64,000 nucleotides of DNA from contig JAFRMM010000047.1 of assembly GCA_017430675.1 (NCBI GenBank), positions 1 to 64,000 of the forward strand. The letters are read 5' to 3'. Of the stretch, positions 43,577 through 50,378 are shown in pieces. The position numbers were made by a program, and so were the translations under genes. The stretch comes from Prevotella sp. (GTDB lineage Bacteria; Bacteroidota; Bacteroidia; Bacteroidales; Bacteroidaceae). Numbering within the stretch: the first letter of the stretch is position 1; every line of letters begins with the position of its first letter. The notes beneath the pieces are model-generated. The model was not told the DNA's origin, did no database searches, and was given only the letters and a program-made list of their open reading frames with translations.

Positions 43577-45088
43577 ATGCGCATCATCCGCCTATTCGTC
43601 GTCTGCCTCCTCATGGTCTTCGCCGCATGCAGCGAAGACCCTCAGACCACGACGCGCCCCGAGGAGCCCCCCAGTGAGAAGCCCAGCGACAAGCCCTCTG
43701 ACAAGCCCGGCGACACCACGGACGACCCCGCCGAAGAGCCTACCGAAGAACCAGACCTTCTCGCCGAGGAATATGATGACGGCAACGACACCATCTATGT
43801 CACCAGCCTACGGATGCCCGATGCCACCCGTTTCCTGCCCGCACCCCTCACGCAGACCGATGCCGACTATATCGACGATGAGGTGCAGTGGCAGTGGGGC
43901 AAGGAGCAGCGCGAGAGTTTCCGCGGCCTGATGGCCTCCCTCCGCATGGGCAGGAGCATCGACGCCTTCGCCGATGCCCTGGCCTGGGAACTCAGCCTCC
44001 CCGCCATCAATGCCGCCACCACGCCCGCCATCCGCCGGCTGCTGGAGAAAGCCTTCCGCACGGGCCGTGAGGCCACCACTGCCTACAGGGCCGCCTATAT
44101 CCGCCCGCGCCCCTTCGCCGACCACGGCGAGCAACCCTGGTATGCCCCTGATGCCAATGCCGGTGCCAACAGCAGTCCCTCCGCCACCACGGCCGCCGGC
44201 TGGGCGGCAGCCCTCGTCTTCGCGGAGATGTGGCCGCCCTTGCAGGACGACATCCTGCGCCTCGGTTTCCTGTTCGGCGAAGACCTTGTCGTCAGCGGCT
44301 CCAACTACCAGAGCGATGTCAATGCGGGTTATCTCTGCGGCTCCGCCGCCATTGCCCAGGCCCACAATAGCAGGGCCTTGTGGCAGGACATCCTCGCCGC
44401 CCGCGAGGAGTACAAGCGGTTGCATAACCTCACCGACGATCCCCTCTCTGGCATCGGCGACCCCGTGGGTGCCTTTATCCTCAACGAGCCCGTCACCACC
44501 GACAGTCCCCGACACGCGGCCGACCTCCAGCGCTACGAGTATGCCAAGACCCTCCGCACCGATGCCAGCCGCCACCAACAGGCCGTCTATGATGCCGATG
44601 CCGACTACAGCCACCTTCTGCAGACCTACGGCGAGGCCCTCGGCATCACGCTCTCGGAGTCAGGCACCCCCGCCATCTACAAGTTCATCGACATGATCTA
44701 CAACCGCAGCGTAAACATCTGCAAGGTCATCAAGGGCACCTACTTCCGCAAGCGCCCCTACGTGGAACTCGGTGAGGATACGATCGTTCCCGAGTTCGAG
44801 AACGACGAGCGCAACAGCAGCAGTTACCCCTCGGGCCACGCCAGTCTCTCCTGGGCACTGTCGCTCATGTTTTCCGAGATGGCACCCGACCGTCAGCACC
44901 AGTTGCTGAGCCGCGCCTACGACTTCGGCTACAACCGCGTCATCGCGGGCTACCACTGGCCCACCGATATCGATGCCGGGCGCCTGATGGCCTGTATCCT
45001 CGTGGCTAAACTCCACACCGAGGACGATTTCCATCTCCAGATGCTGCGCGCCCGCTACGAATACCTGAAGGCTACCGGGGGCTTGTAG
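43577..45088 (+). CDS. Lipoprotein with two PAP2 phosphatase domains, the first degenerate
   Basis: The 503-residue protein has lipobox MVFAAC and a Pro/Glu/Asp/Lys-rich linker with EKPSDKPSDKPGD repeats. The C-terminal half (about 300-495) is a vanadium-haloperoxidase-like class A acid phosphatase with all motifs: KGTYFRKRPY (about 388), SYPSGHASLSW (about 415) and RVIAGYHWPTDIDAG (about 453). The N-terminal half (about 90-280) has the matching frame but lost residues: YIRPRPF, SSPSATTAAG (Gly-His lost) and SGSNYQSDVNAG (Arg and His lost). It is likely a phosphomonoesterase acting with the nucleotidase encoded 6 bp upstream. The dead half may bind substrate or dimerise (inference). Confidence 0.82.
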   Translation: MRIIRLFVVCLLMVFAACSEDPQTTTRPEEPPSEKPSDKPSDKPGDTTDDPAEEPTEEPDLLAEEYDDGNDTIYVTSLRMPDATRFLPAPLTQTDADYIDDEVQWQWGKEQRESFRGLMASLRMGRSIDAFADALAWELSLPAINAATTPAIRRLLEKAFRTGREATTAYRAAYIRPRPFADHGEQPWYAPDANAGANSSPSATTAAGWAAALVFAEMWPPLQDDILRLGFLFGEDLVVSGSNYQSDVNAGYLCGSAAIAQAHNSRALWQDILAAREEYKRLHNLTDDPLSGIGDPVGAFILNEPVTTDSPRHAADLQRYEYAKTLRTDASRHQQAVYDADADYSHLLQTYGEALGITLSESGTPAIYKFIDMIYNRSVNICKVIKGTYFRKRPYVELGEDTIVPEFENDERNSSSYPSGHASLSWALSLMFSEMAPDRQHQLLSRAYDFGYNRVIAGYHWPTDIDAGRLMACILVAKLHTEDDFHLQMLRARYEYLKATGGL

Positions 45089-45095
45089 AAACAAA

Positions 45096-45128
45096 AATCC
45101 CCGCCAGAATTTATCTCTGGCGGGGATT
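45096..45128. terminator. Bidirectional terminator
   Basis: Perfect 13-bp stem AATCCCCGCCAGA / TCTGGCGGGGATT with a 7-nt loop, A-rich on the left and followed by CCTTTTATTTT. It sits between the convergent PAP2 and smalltalk/HU operons and can stop both. Confidence 0.88.
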
Positions 45129-45151
45129 CCTTTTATTTTACCTTTATACCT

Positions 45152-45259
45152 TTAAAACGGTCCGTAGCCCATACAACTCGTGGTCGTGATGGCAGTCAGG
45201 AAGGCCGTGAGGGCGGCTACTACGACCTTCACCGCGATCTCGATAAACCGTTTCTTCAT
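45152..45259 (-). CDS. Smalltalk-type micro-protein (35 residues)
   Basis: The sequence begins MKKRFIEIAVKVVVAALTAF, continues with a Leu/Thr/Ala segment, then TTTSCMGYGPF. A basic N-terminus, a single hydrophobic stretch and a cysteine near the end resemble the Bacteroidales family that annotation pipelines call smalltalk protein (from memory, not searched). The start codon overlaps the stop of the HU-like gene by one base (TGATG), showing translational coupling. The stretch before Cys 29 could be a lipobox, leaving a six-residue tail after the lipidated Cys; otherwise it is a small membrane peptide. The function is unknown. Confidence 0.85.
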   Translation of the reverse strand: MKKRFIEIAVKVVVAALTAFLTAITTTSCMGYGPF

Positions 45260-45780
45260 CACTCACCCCCTCCCTGGTTAGAGGTTGGCTTAACGAGCGA
45301 CTCGATCTTTTCCGCAGCGGCCTTCGTCCAGCGGAAGGTGGAGTCGTCGTTGAGTTCCTTCATGGTGAACTCGCCAGTGGCCTGTGCCAACAGGCGTACA
45401 GTGCTCACGGCGGGCTGCGTCTGCAGGGTGAAGTCGGGCAGGCCCGTGCCGTCAGGACCCGTCTTGGGCAGGGTACCCAAGCCGCAGTTCACCTTGAAGT
45501 TCTCGCGGAGTTGGAGGCCGTTGGCCGAAATGGCGCACTTGAAGATGGCCAGGTCGTCGATCTTCACAGTATTGCCGTTGAGGCACTGCTCGCGGACACA
45601 GGCGACGAAGTCGCGGAGGATGCCCTCGATCGTTCCCTTAGAGAACGGGGTATTATGCTCGGCCATGTGCTTGGCCATGTCCTGGATGCTCAGCGTCTGC
45701 TTGCTCTCTACACGGGCATAGTATTTGCCGAGGGTCTGTGAGTTCTGTTTGTTACTTAAAAAGATGTTTAATTCCAGCAT
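45259..45780 (-). CDS. HU-family (HU-CCDC81-type) DNA-binding protein
   Basis: The 173-residue protein has an N-terminal two-thirds with the HU fold pattern: YYARVESKQTLSIQDMAKHM, FSKGTIEGILRDFVACVREQ, NGNTVKIDDLAIFKCAISAN. The C-terminal extension is polar and ends in NQGGGE. Such long HU-like proteins are common in Bacteroidales next to smalltalk, amidase and VapE genes. It probably bends or coats DNA. It is cotranscribed with the smalltalk gene (one-base overlap) and read from a TACCTTTG promoter about 92 bp upstream. Whether it acts on chromosomal or mobile DNA is unknown. Confidence 0.85.
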   Translation of the reverse strand: MLELNIFLSNKQNSQTLGKYYARVESKQTLSIQDMAKHMAEHNTPFSKGTIEGILRDFVACVREQCLNGNTVKIDDLAIFKCAISANGLQLRENFKVNCGLGTLPKTGPDGTGLPDFTLQTQPAVSTVRLLAQATGEFTMKELNDDSTFRWTKAAAEKIESLVKPTSNQGGGE

Positions 45781-45871
45781 AGTGTTTTTGATTTAGAAGT
45801 TGATAATAGGTGATTCTCTGCGCTCTTGATCCGCCGGCCTGCGCACTGCCTTTGTCTCTCGATTGCGGTTG

Positions 45872-45879
45872 CAAAGGTA
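45872..45879 (-). promoter_or_regulatory. -7 box of the HU-smalltalk operon
   Basis: TACCTTTG on the minus strand without a TTG at -33. Just upstream (45891-45921) lie CCATACGTTTC and TACGGAGTCA words that recur in the VapE gene. Confidence 0.55.
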
Positions 45880-45957
45880 CGACAAAAAGCCATACGTTTC
45901 CGGAAAAGTACGGAGTCAGACAAATCCTAAAACCATAACACGCTGGAAATCAGCCCT

Positions 45958-46545
45958 TCACAATCCGTTTTCCGCTAACAGTTCCGAGAAGCGGGCGGCA
46001 ATGGCTACCATCTGGTCGTAAGGACGGCGGGTTTTGAAGTAGGTGGGATCAAATGTCCAGCGGTCGAAAGGGCGGGTGTATCCTGTCTTGGTGATCTGTT
46101 TCAGGGCACTCAGGGAGAAAGGCACGCGGCATCCTGCGGGTTGAATGCGTCATACCAGACGCTCGAATCCCGTATAGTCACCATCGGCCACGCCCAGTCT
46201 CCTGTCGGCCAGGATCCGGTAGATGGCCTGCCACTGGCTCTTGCGATTCATCAGGAAAGCGCCCTGACCGTCATGTTCCTCCATCAGCAACTGGATGCAC
46301 TCCCGCAGCACGTCTTCTGTCTCCAACCTGACCAGTGGTCTGGTCATCGTCTCAATATCAACGACACCCAGCAGCGAATCGGCAATCTGCCTGAACACCT
46401 GTCCCATCCTGCTGCAAGTCTCATTGATACGATGTTCCGCCTGTCTCATACCACGCTCGTACACCTTCAGTCTGTATGCCAGCGGACAACGGGCAGCCGC
46501 CTGACATCCCTCCCAATTCTCGACATCTGTCTCTATAAAACTCAT
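45958..46545 (-). pseudogene. ORF of unknown function interrupted by an in-frame UGA
   Basis: The minus strand reads 131 codons from the ATG at 46545 (MSFIETDVENWEGCQAAARC onward) to TGA at 46150-46152. It then continues in the same frame for 63 more sense codons, including LSALKQITKTGYTRPFDRW and PYDQMVAIAARFSELLAENG, to a TGA at 45958. The downstream part is clearly protein-like and could start alone only at GTG 46125. The simplest reading is one gene of about 195 residues with a nonsense mutation. Alternatives are two adjacent ORFs, or UGA readthrough. The upstream half is helical and Cys-containing, with no recognised domain. It lies in the accessory region beside the HU-like gene. Confidence 0.6.
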
Positions 46546-46574
46546 AGTTCTGGTTTTTTATTTTAATTGATTTA

Positions 46575-46605
46575 TTGATTGTATCAAATATTATTCGTAT
46601 CTTTG
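46575..46605 (+). promoter_or_regulatory. Promoter of the 88-residue protein gene
   Basis: TTG (46575-46577), 20 bp, TATCTTTG (46598-46605). The transcript would have a leader of about 200 nt before the ATG at 46809. In the leader TTGCGAC (46667-46673) and GTCGCAA (46744-46750) can pair. Confidence 0.65.
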
Positions 46606-46808
46606 CAGCGGCCTAACAGCCGTTTTCGAGGGTTACTCTTGGAGTTATTGAGTCCTTTCTACCAAATTGCGACAACAGGAAGAAAAAGGAGATTCGATAG
46701 CGCCCTGTATGGGGTGTGGTATGGTTTCATTCTTTTTCGGGTCGTCGCAAACCAGGTAGAAATGGAACCAGGATCCACACCTTTTTTAATAAATATACAG
46801 GCAGTCCT

Positions 46809-47075
46809 ATGGAAAAGTACGACAACAACGACATTCAGCGAACCGACGACGAGATCTATCGTGAACTTCTCGCAGTAGCGACCGACAACGAACCCCTTCT
46901 AGCGGAGTCCCCCGAGCATTACCGTTCGAAGGTCATCGGCGACATGACCGCACTGGTCAGGGTTGCCAAACAGGACACGACCATCCGCCAGTTCTTTCTC
47001 CAGTCAGGCCGTGATCCTGACGCGATGCTCGATGAGTTTCTCCGCAGGGCCGTCGCGAAGGTAGGAAAAAACTGA
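46809..47075 (+). CDS. Small acidic helical protein of unknown function
   Basis: The 88-residue protein starts MEKYDNNDIQRTDDEIYREL. It is soluble and helical (SPEHYRSKVIGDMTALVRVA, RDPDAMLDEFLRRAVAKVGK) with no signal peptide. I chose the ATG at 46809: upstream residues in this frame (RRKPGRNGTRIHTF and so on) are basic and unlike the rest, while the region 46606-46808 looks like an untranslated leader. No family is recognised. It is divergent from the UGA-interrupted ORF, and the two share a promoter region. It may be a regulator or part of the accessory cassette. Confidence 0.6.
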   Translation: MEKYDNNDIQRTDDEIYRELLAVATDNEPLLAESPEHYRSKVIGDMTALVRVAKQDTTIRQFFLQSGRDPDAMLDEFLRRAVAKVGKN

Positions 47076-47164
47076 CAAAGCACCAAATTATTTCGAAAAA
47101 ACGAGTTAACAAAAATTTCACAAAATCCCGTAAGTGCCTGATTTCTAATTTGTAGGCATCTTTC

Positions 47165-47195
47165 TTGGTGGAATGAAAAATTGTTCGTATCTTTG
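47165..47195 (+). promoter_or_regulatory. Promoter of the TPR regulator gene
   Basis: TTG (47165-47167), 20 bp, TATCTTTG (47188-47195). Only 9 bp separate it from the ATG at 47205, so the leader would be almost absent. Confidence 0.6.
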
Positions 47196-47204
47196 TCCCC
47201 CGAA

Positions 47205-48848
47205 ATGAGAACGACAAAAACCATCATGCTCCTGATCAGCGTGGCAGGGCTGCTGCTGGGTTGCAAGGGAGGATCCTACCGTCAGGTGCTCGACCGTGCC
47301 GAGCGCCAGAACGCAGCCTTCGACTCCATCACCAATATCGACTCCCTCCAAATGGCTGCCGACTATCTGGACCGTCACGGTACGCCCAACGAACAGGTGC
47401 GCGCCCACTATCTGCTGGGCTGTGCCTACCGCGACGCGGCAGAGGCACCCAAGGCCCTGGAGGCCTACCATGATGCCGCCGACCGCGCCGACACCACCCG
47501 TGCCGACTGCGACTTCGGTCTGCTGATGCGCCTCCACGCACAGATGGCGGAACTGTTCTACCAGCAACTGCTGCCCTACGAGATGATAGAAGCACTTGGC
47601 TCCCAGAAACGCTATGCACAGAGGATCGGTGACAAAAAGGCCAACATCAACGCCATGGAACGAAGTGCTAATGCCTACTACCTGCTTGACAGGCCCGACT
47701 CCATCATTCCCATCCGTATGAAAGCCTCTGAGCAATATCTACAGTGCGGCTATGCCGAGGAAGCCGCACAGGCCTTGGGCCCGGTCATCAGTCTGCTGAT
47801 TGACCGTGGTGACACTGCTGAAGCGAAAAGATGCATCGATCGCTATGAGACTTCATCCAGTTTCTTCAGAGACGGGGAACCTATCAGCCGCAAGGTATTC
47901 CACTACTATTCCAAAGGCAGATACTTTCTGGCAGAGGGCAAGACAGACTCCGCGCAACTCCTGTTCCGCCGACTGCTCCTACCAGAGCGCACGCCCAACC
48001 TGCAGGAAGCAGGACTTCGCGGCCTCTACCTGCTCTACAGGCAGACAGGCCAAAGAGACTCCATGACGAAATATGCCGAACTGTGCTACAACCAGATGAC
48101 CCACAGCCTTGCTGCATCTAACTCTGACAACCTGCGCCACATGCAGTCGCTCTACAACTACAGCCGTTCCCAGAAACAGGCCCAGGAGATGACCGACAAG
48201 GCCCACCGTCAGGCGCTGACCATCTATGCCGCCATCGTCCTGACCACCGCCCTCCTCCTGATCGTCGTTCTCCTCTGGCAGTATTACCACAGGAAGCGAC
48301 GGGCATTGCAGACGCAGTACAACCATGAGCAGGCCAACTTGCAGAAGGCCCTGAATGAGTTGAACAAACTGAAGGAGATCGTGGAGGTGAAAGATTCCAG
48401 AATCGACGAACTGGTAGTGGAGAAGGAGTCGGATGTCTATTCCCACCAGGAACAGATCCGGCAACTGGAGGAGAAACTGAAAATCAGACGGAGTAAGGAT
48501 GTCAACGAACAACTGATGGCAAGCCCTGTCTATCGTCACTTCAAGGAGGTCGCGACAAAGCCCAAATCCCAGATTACCAGTAAAGACTGGCATGATCTGC
48601 AGGATCTGATCGATGAGATGATCCCCGGCTTCTACGCCAGGATGAATAGTCAGAGGCAGAGCCTGTCCGTGTCTGATTACCAGATCTGTATGCTCGTGCG
48701 CCTCTTCTTTTCCCCCAAGGATATCTCCAACCTGACAGGAAATTCCCCCTCAGGTATCTCCATGAAGCGCACCCGACTTCTACAAAGGGTCTTCGATATC
48801 GAAGGATCACCAGACACTTTTGACAAACTGGTCCAGAAAATCGTCTGA
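47205..48848 (+). CDS. TPR membrane-spanning regulator with C-terminal helix-turn-helix-like domain
   Basis: The 547-residue protein has a lipoprotein-type signal (ISVAGLLLGC, Cys about 17). A series of TPR-like helices follows (about 25-320: NEQVRAHYLLGCAYRDAAEA, EAAQALGPVISLLIDRGDTA), then one span (TIYAAIVLTTALLLIVVLLW, about 341-360), a coiled coil (about 370-425: NLQKALNELNKLKEIVEVKD) and a C-terminal domain (about 435-547). The last contains SLSVSDYQICMLVRLFFSPK and DISNLTGNSPSGISMKRTRL, which reads like a LuxR-type helix-turn-helix. The topology puts TPRs outside and the DNA-binding-like part inside. It is a one-component regulator type common in Prevotella and Bacteroides. It is followed by a secreted DUF3244-like gene, a likely target (inference). 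Confidence 0.75.
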   Translation: MRTTKTIMLLISVAGLLLGCKGGSYRQVLDRAERQNAAFDSITNIDSLQMAADYLDRHGTPNEQVRAHYLLGCAYRDAAEAPKALEAYHDAADRADTTRADCDFGLLMRLHAQMAELFYQQLLPYEMIEALGSQKRYAQRIGDKKANINAMERSANAYYLLDRPDSIIPIRMKASEQYLQCGYAEEAAQALGPVISLLIDRGDTAEAKRCIDRYETSSSFFRDGEPISRKVFHYYSKGRYFLAEGKTDSAQLLFRRLLLPERTPNLQEAGLRGLYLLYRQTGQRDSMTKYAELCYNQMTHSLAASNSDNLRHMQSLYNYSRSQKQAQEMTDKAHRQALTIYAAIVLTTALLLIVVLLWQYYHRKRRALQTQYNHEQANLQKALNELNKLKEIVEVKDSRIDELVVEKESDVYSHQEQIRQLEEKLKIRRSKDVNEQLMASPVYRHFKEVATKPKSQITSKDWHDLQDLIDEMIPGFYARMNSQRQSLSVSDYQICMLVRLFFSPKDISNLTGNSPSGISMKRTRLLQRVFDIEGSPDTFDKLVQKIV

Positions 48849-48890
48849 TTTCCAGCACGTTACAAAAATCTTGTGAAATTTCTGTGAAAT

Positions 48891-48915
48891 CCCATTGGGA
48901 ACGCTTCCCAGTGGG
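48891..48915 (+). terminator. Hairpin after the TPR regulator gene
   Basis: CCCATTGGGAA (48891-48901) pairs with TTCCCAGTGGG (48905-48915), one G-U pair, followed by an AT-rich stretch without a clean T-run. Probable terminator. The rest of 48849-49139 holds a 19-bp direct repeat (copies at 48872-48890 and 49047-49065) and the next promoter. Confidence 0.55.
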
Positions 48916-49081
48916 CTTACATATTTATTACACCACTGATTTTCAGGACTTTACGTAATCCCATCACCCCAGAAAAGAACCATTTTACGGGTCAAAACGA
49001 GCCTATTTTGGCCTAACTATTTGACACACTGACAGTTGCGCGTTTCTGTGAAATTTCTGTTAAATCGAAATTATCTAAGAA

Positions 49082-49113
49082 TTTGCCGGATTATCAAATA
49101 TTTCCTACCTTCG
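49082..49113 (+). promoter_or_regulatory. Promoter of the DUF3244-like gene
   Basis: TTTG (49082-49085), 20 bp, TACCTTCG (49106-49113, one mismatch to consensus). The leader to the ATG at 49140 is about 20 nt. A direct repeat TGTGAAATTTCTGTTAAAT (49047-49065) lies just upstream of the TTTG, where an activator could bind. Confidence 0.6.
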
Positions 49114-49139
49114 CCGACGACTTCTAAATTATTAGAATT

Positions 49140-49493
49140 ATGAAAAGATTTTTTGTTTCTTTGATGGTTTGGGGTTGCATGACGACCCTTGCCATGGCTG
49201 ATCAGGTCACCCTGACAGCAGGTATTATTGATCCGGGGTCAGCAGGTAATGATGCCCCGCGTGGTCCTGTCTATGTACCTTCCGCTGAGATTGAAGGCAA
49301 CATCTTCACGGTTGGTGCACATCCTGACTATGTACTTCAACTGGTGGATTCTAGTGGTGCGGACATTGTCTATTATGAGACAGTTCTTCCCGCAGGTGTC
49401 AACACGGTTGTTCTGCCCACCACCCTGTCTGGCGACTATGAGGTCCGCCTGATCTGGGGTAACTGGTATTTCTTTGGTAATATCAGTCTATGA
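49140..49493 (+). CDS. Small secreted DUF3244-like protein
   Basis: The 117-residue protein has a signal peptide (FFVSLMVWGCMTTLAMA) followed by a compact beta-sandwich: VYVPSAEIEGNIFTVGAHPD, YVLQLVDSSGADIVYYETVL, GDYEVRLIWGNWYFFGNISL. The pattern matches the Bacteroidales DUF3244 family as I remember it; no function is known. It stands 291 bp after the TPR regulator with its own promoter and terminator. Families like this often occur next to such regulators, so it may be a signal molecule or effector of that system (inference). Confidence 0.65.
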   Translation: MKRFFVSLMVWGCMTTLAMADQVTLTAGIIDPGSAGNDAPRGPVYVPSAEIEGNIFTVGAHPDYVLQLVDSSGADIVYYETVLPAGVNTVVLPTTLSGDYEVRLIWGNWYFFGNISL

Positions 49494-49501
49494 CTCATCG
49501 G

Positions 49502-49545
49502 GGGCGCTTTTCAGTGAATTTTTCACTGAAAAACGCCCGCTTTTT
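49502..49545 (+). terminator. Terminator of the DUF3244-like gene
   Basis: A 17-bp stem (49502-49518 with 49522-49538, one mismatch) of GGGCGCTTTTCAGTGAA type, followed by GCTTTTTCTC. A second, smaller hairpin (AACGGCA/TGCCGTT) follows at about 49568-49590. Confidence 0.8.
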
Positions 49546-49679
49546 CTCATTTCACCACCATTTTCTCAACGGCAGGCAAAAGGCTTGCCGTTGTGCTTTT
49601 AGTGCCATAACTTTGTACTCGCAAGTCGCGACGGAAGCATTAAAGATTAAAACATTAAGGATTAAAAGATTAAAAAGTT

Positions 49680-50123
49680 ATGGCAAAACGAAAGAATTTC
49701 ATGTTGAGTCCGCATTTCAGTTACGACGAGATGACGCGCTCCATGTGGGCACAGACCCACCGTGTGGATAACACACCCGACGAACTGCAGTTGGCCGCCC
49801 TGATCAACCTCTGTTGGACGTTGGGCGAACCCTTGCGCGACGTGTTCGGTCCCATCCACGTAAACAGCGGCTTCCGCAACGAACGGGTGAACAAGGGTGT
49901 GCATGGCGTGGGCGGCTCGAAGCACCTCAAGGGCGAGGCCATGGACATCCGCATCGACTCCGTGGAACAGGGACTGGAGTACTTCAAGTTCATCCAGAAG
50001 AACATTGACTTCGACCAGTTGCTCTTCGAGTTCAACAAGCGTGGTGCGATGTGGCTCCACTGCTCCGTGTGTCTCGATCCGAAGGAGAACCGCCATCAGG
50101 CATTCAAGAACTACAGGGTATGA
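49680..50123 (+). CDS. Peptidase M15-type D,D-carboxypeptidase / endolysin-like protein
   Basis: The 147-residue protein has M15 (VanY/phage endolysin) zinc-site residues: HVNSGFRNERVNKGV, then GGSKHLKGEAMDIRI (His and Asp ligands) and GAMWLHCSVCLD (third His). There is no signal peptide, as in phage endolysins. It cuts D-Ala-D-Ala or peptide cross-links in peptidoglycan. The leader holds ATTAAAA-type tandem repeats up to the ATG. Its stop overlaps the start of a small zinc-ribbon gene (ATGA). The placement beside VapE and near HU/smalltalk genes resembles a widespread Bacteroidales cassette, where an amidase often takes this place. Confidence 0.87.
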   Translation: MAKRKNFMLSPHFSYDEMTRSMWAQTHRVDNTPDELQLAALINLCWTLGEPLRDVFGPIHVNSGFRNERVNKGVHGVGGSKHLKGEAMDIRIDSVEQGLEYFKFIQKNIDFDQLLFEFNKRGAMWLHCSVCLDPKENRHQAFKNYRV

Positions 50124-50290
50124 TTTGTAAGAACTGTCATAAGGATCTGCCTGAAGAACGCTTCGAACAGTACCCCTCAGGCACGCGTCGGCAGGTGTGC
50201 CGTCATTGCCACTACGTGCTCCACTCCAAGAAGGCCTGGCGCAAGTGGGTGATGCGGCAACGCGCGCGCGTGATAGTAGGGAAACGCTGA
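50120..50290 (+). CDS. Small zinc-ribbon protein
   Basis: The 56-residue protein begins MICKNCHKDLPEERFEQYPS with a first CxxC, followed by a second CxxC in QVCRHCHYV and a very basic tail (WVMRQRARVIVGKR). Two CxxC knuckles about 24 residues apart make a zinc ribbon; the basic tail suggests nucleic-acid binding. The ATG overlaps the stop of the M15 gene (ATGA), which decides the start over the upstream ATG at 50051 inside that gene. Small HNH- or recombination-endonuclease-VII-like fragments share this start, so it could be a relic of such a nuclease. It lies just before a long hairpin and the VapE gene. Confidence 0.72.
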   Translation: MICKNCHKDLPEERFEQYPSGTRRQVCRHCHYVLHSKKAWRKWVMRQRARVIVGKR

Positions 50291-50296
50291 AATAGG

Positions 50297-50361
50297 TGTC
50301 CTATGTGTCCTATCTGTCCACTGCGTGTGGACAGGTGGGACAGGTGGGACAGGTGTTTTTC
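50297..50361 (+). terminator. 25-bp hairpin of tandem 9-mers before vapE, followed by T-run
   Basis: Arms 50297-50321 (TGTCCTATG, TGTCCTATC, TGTCCAC) and 50327-50351 (GTGGACAGG, TGGGACAGG, TGGGACA) pair over 25 bp with four G-U pairs and one mismatch, around a 5-nt loop. GGTGTTTTTC follows. It acts as a terminator for the M15 operon or an attenuator for vapE, whose ATG is 18 bp further on. Confidence 0.7.
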
Positions 50362-50378
50362 ACTTAAAACAACTATAT

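Noticed and set aside
46579..46878. 99-codon frame overlapping the leader and start of the 88-residue gene
   Set aside because: Starts inside the -33/-7 region of a consensus promoter and changes composition half way; better explained as untranslated leader.
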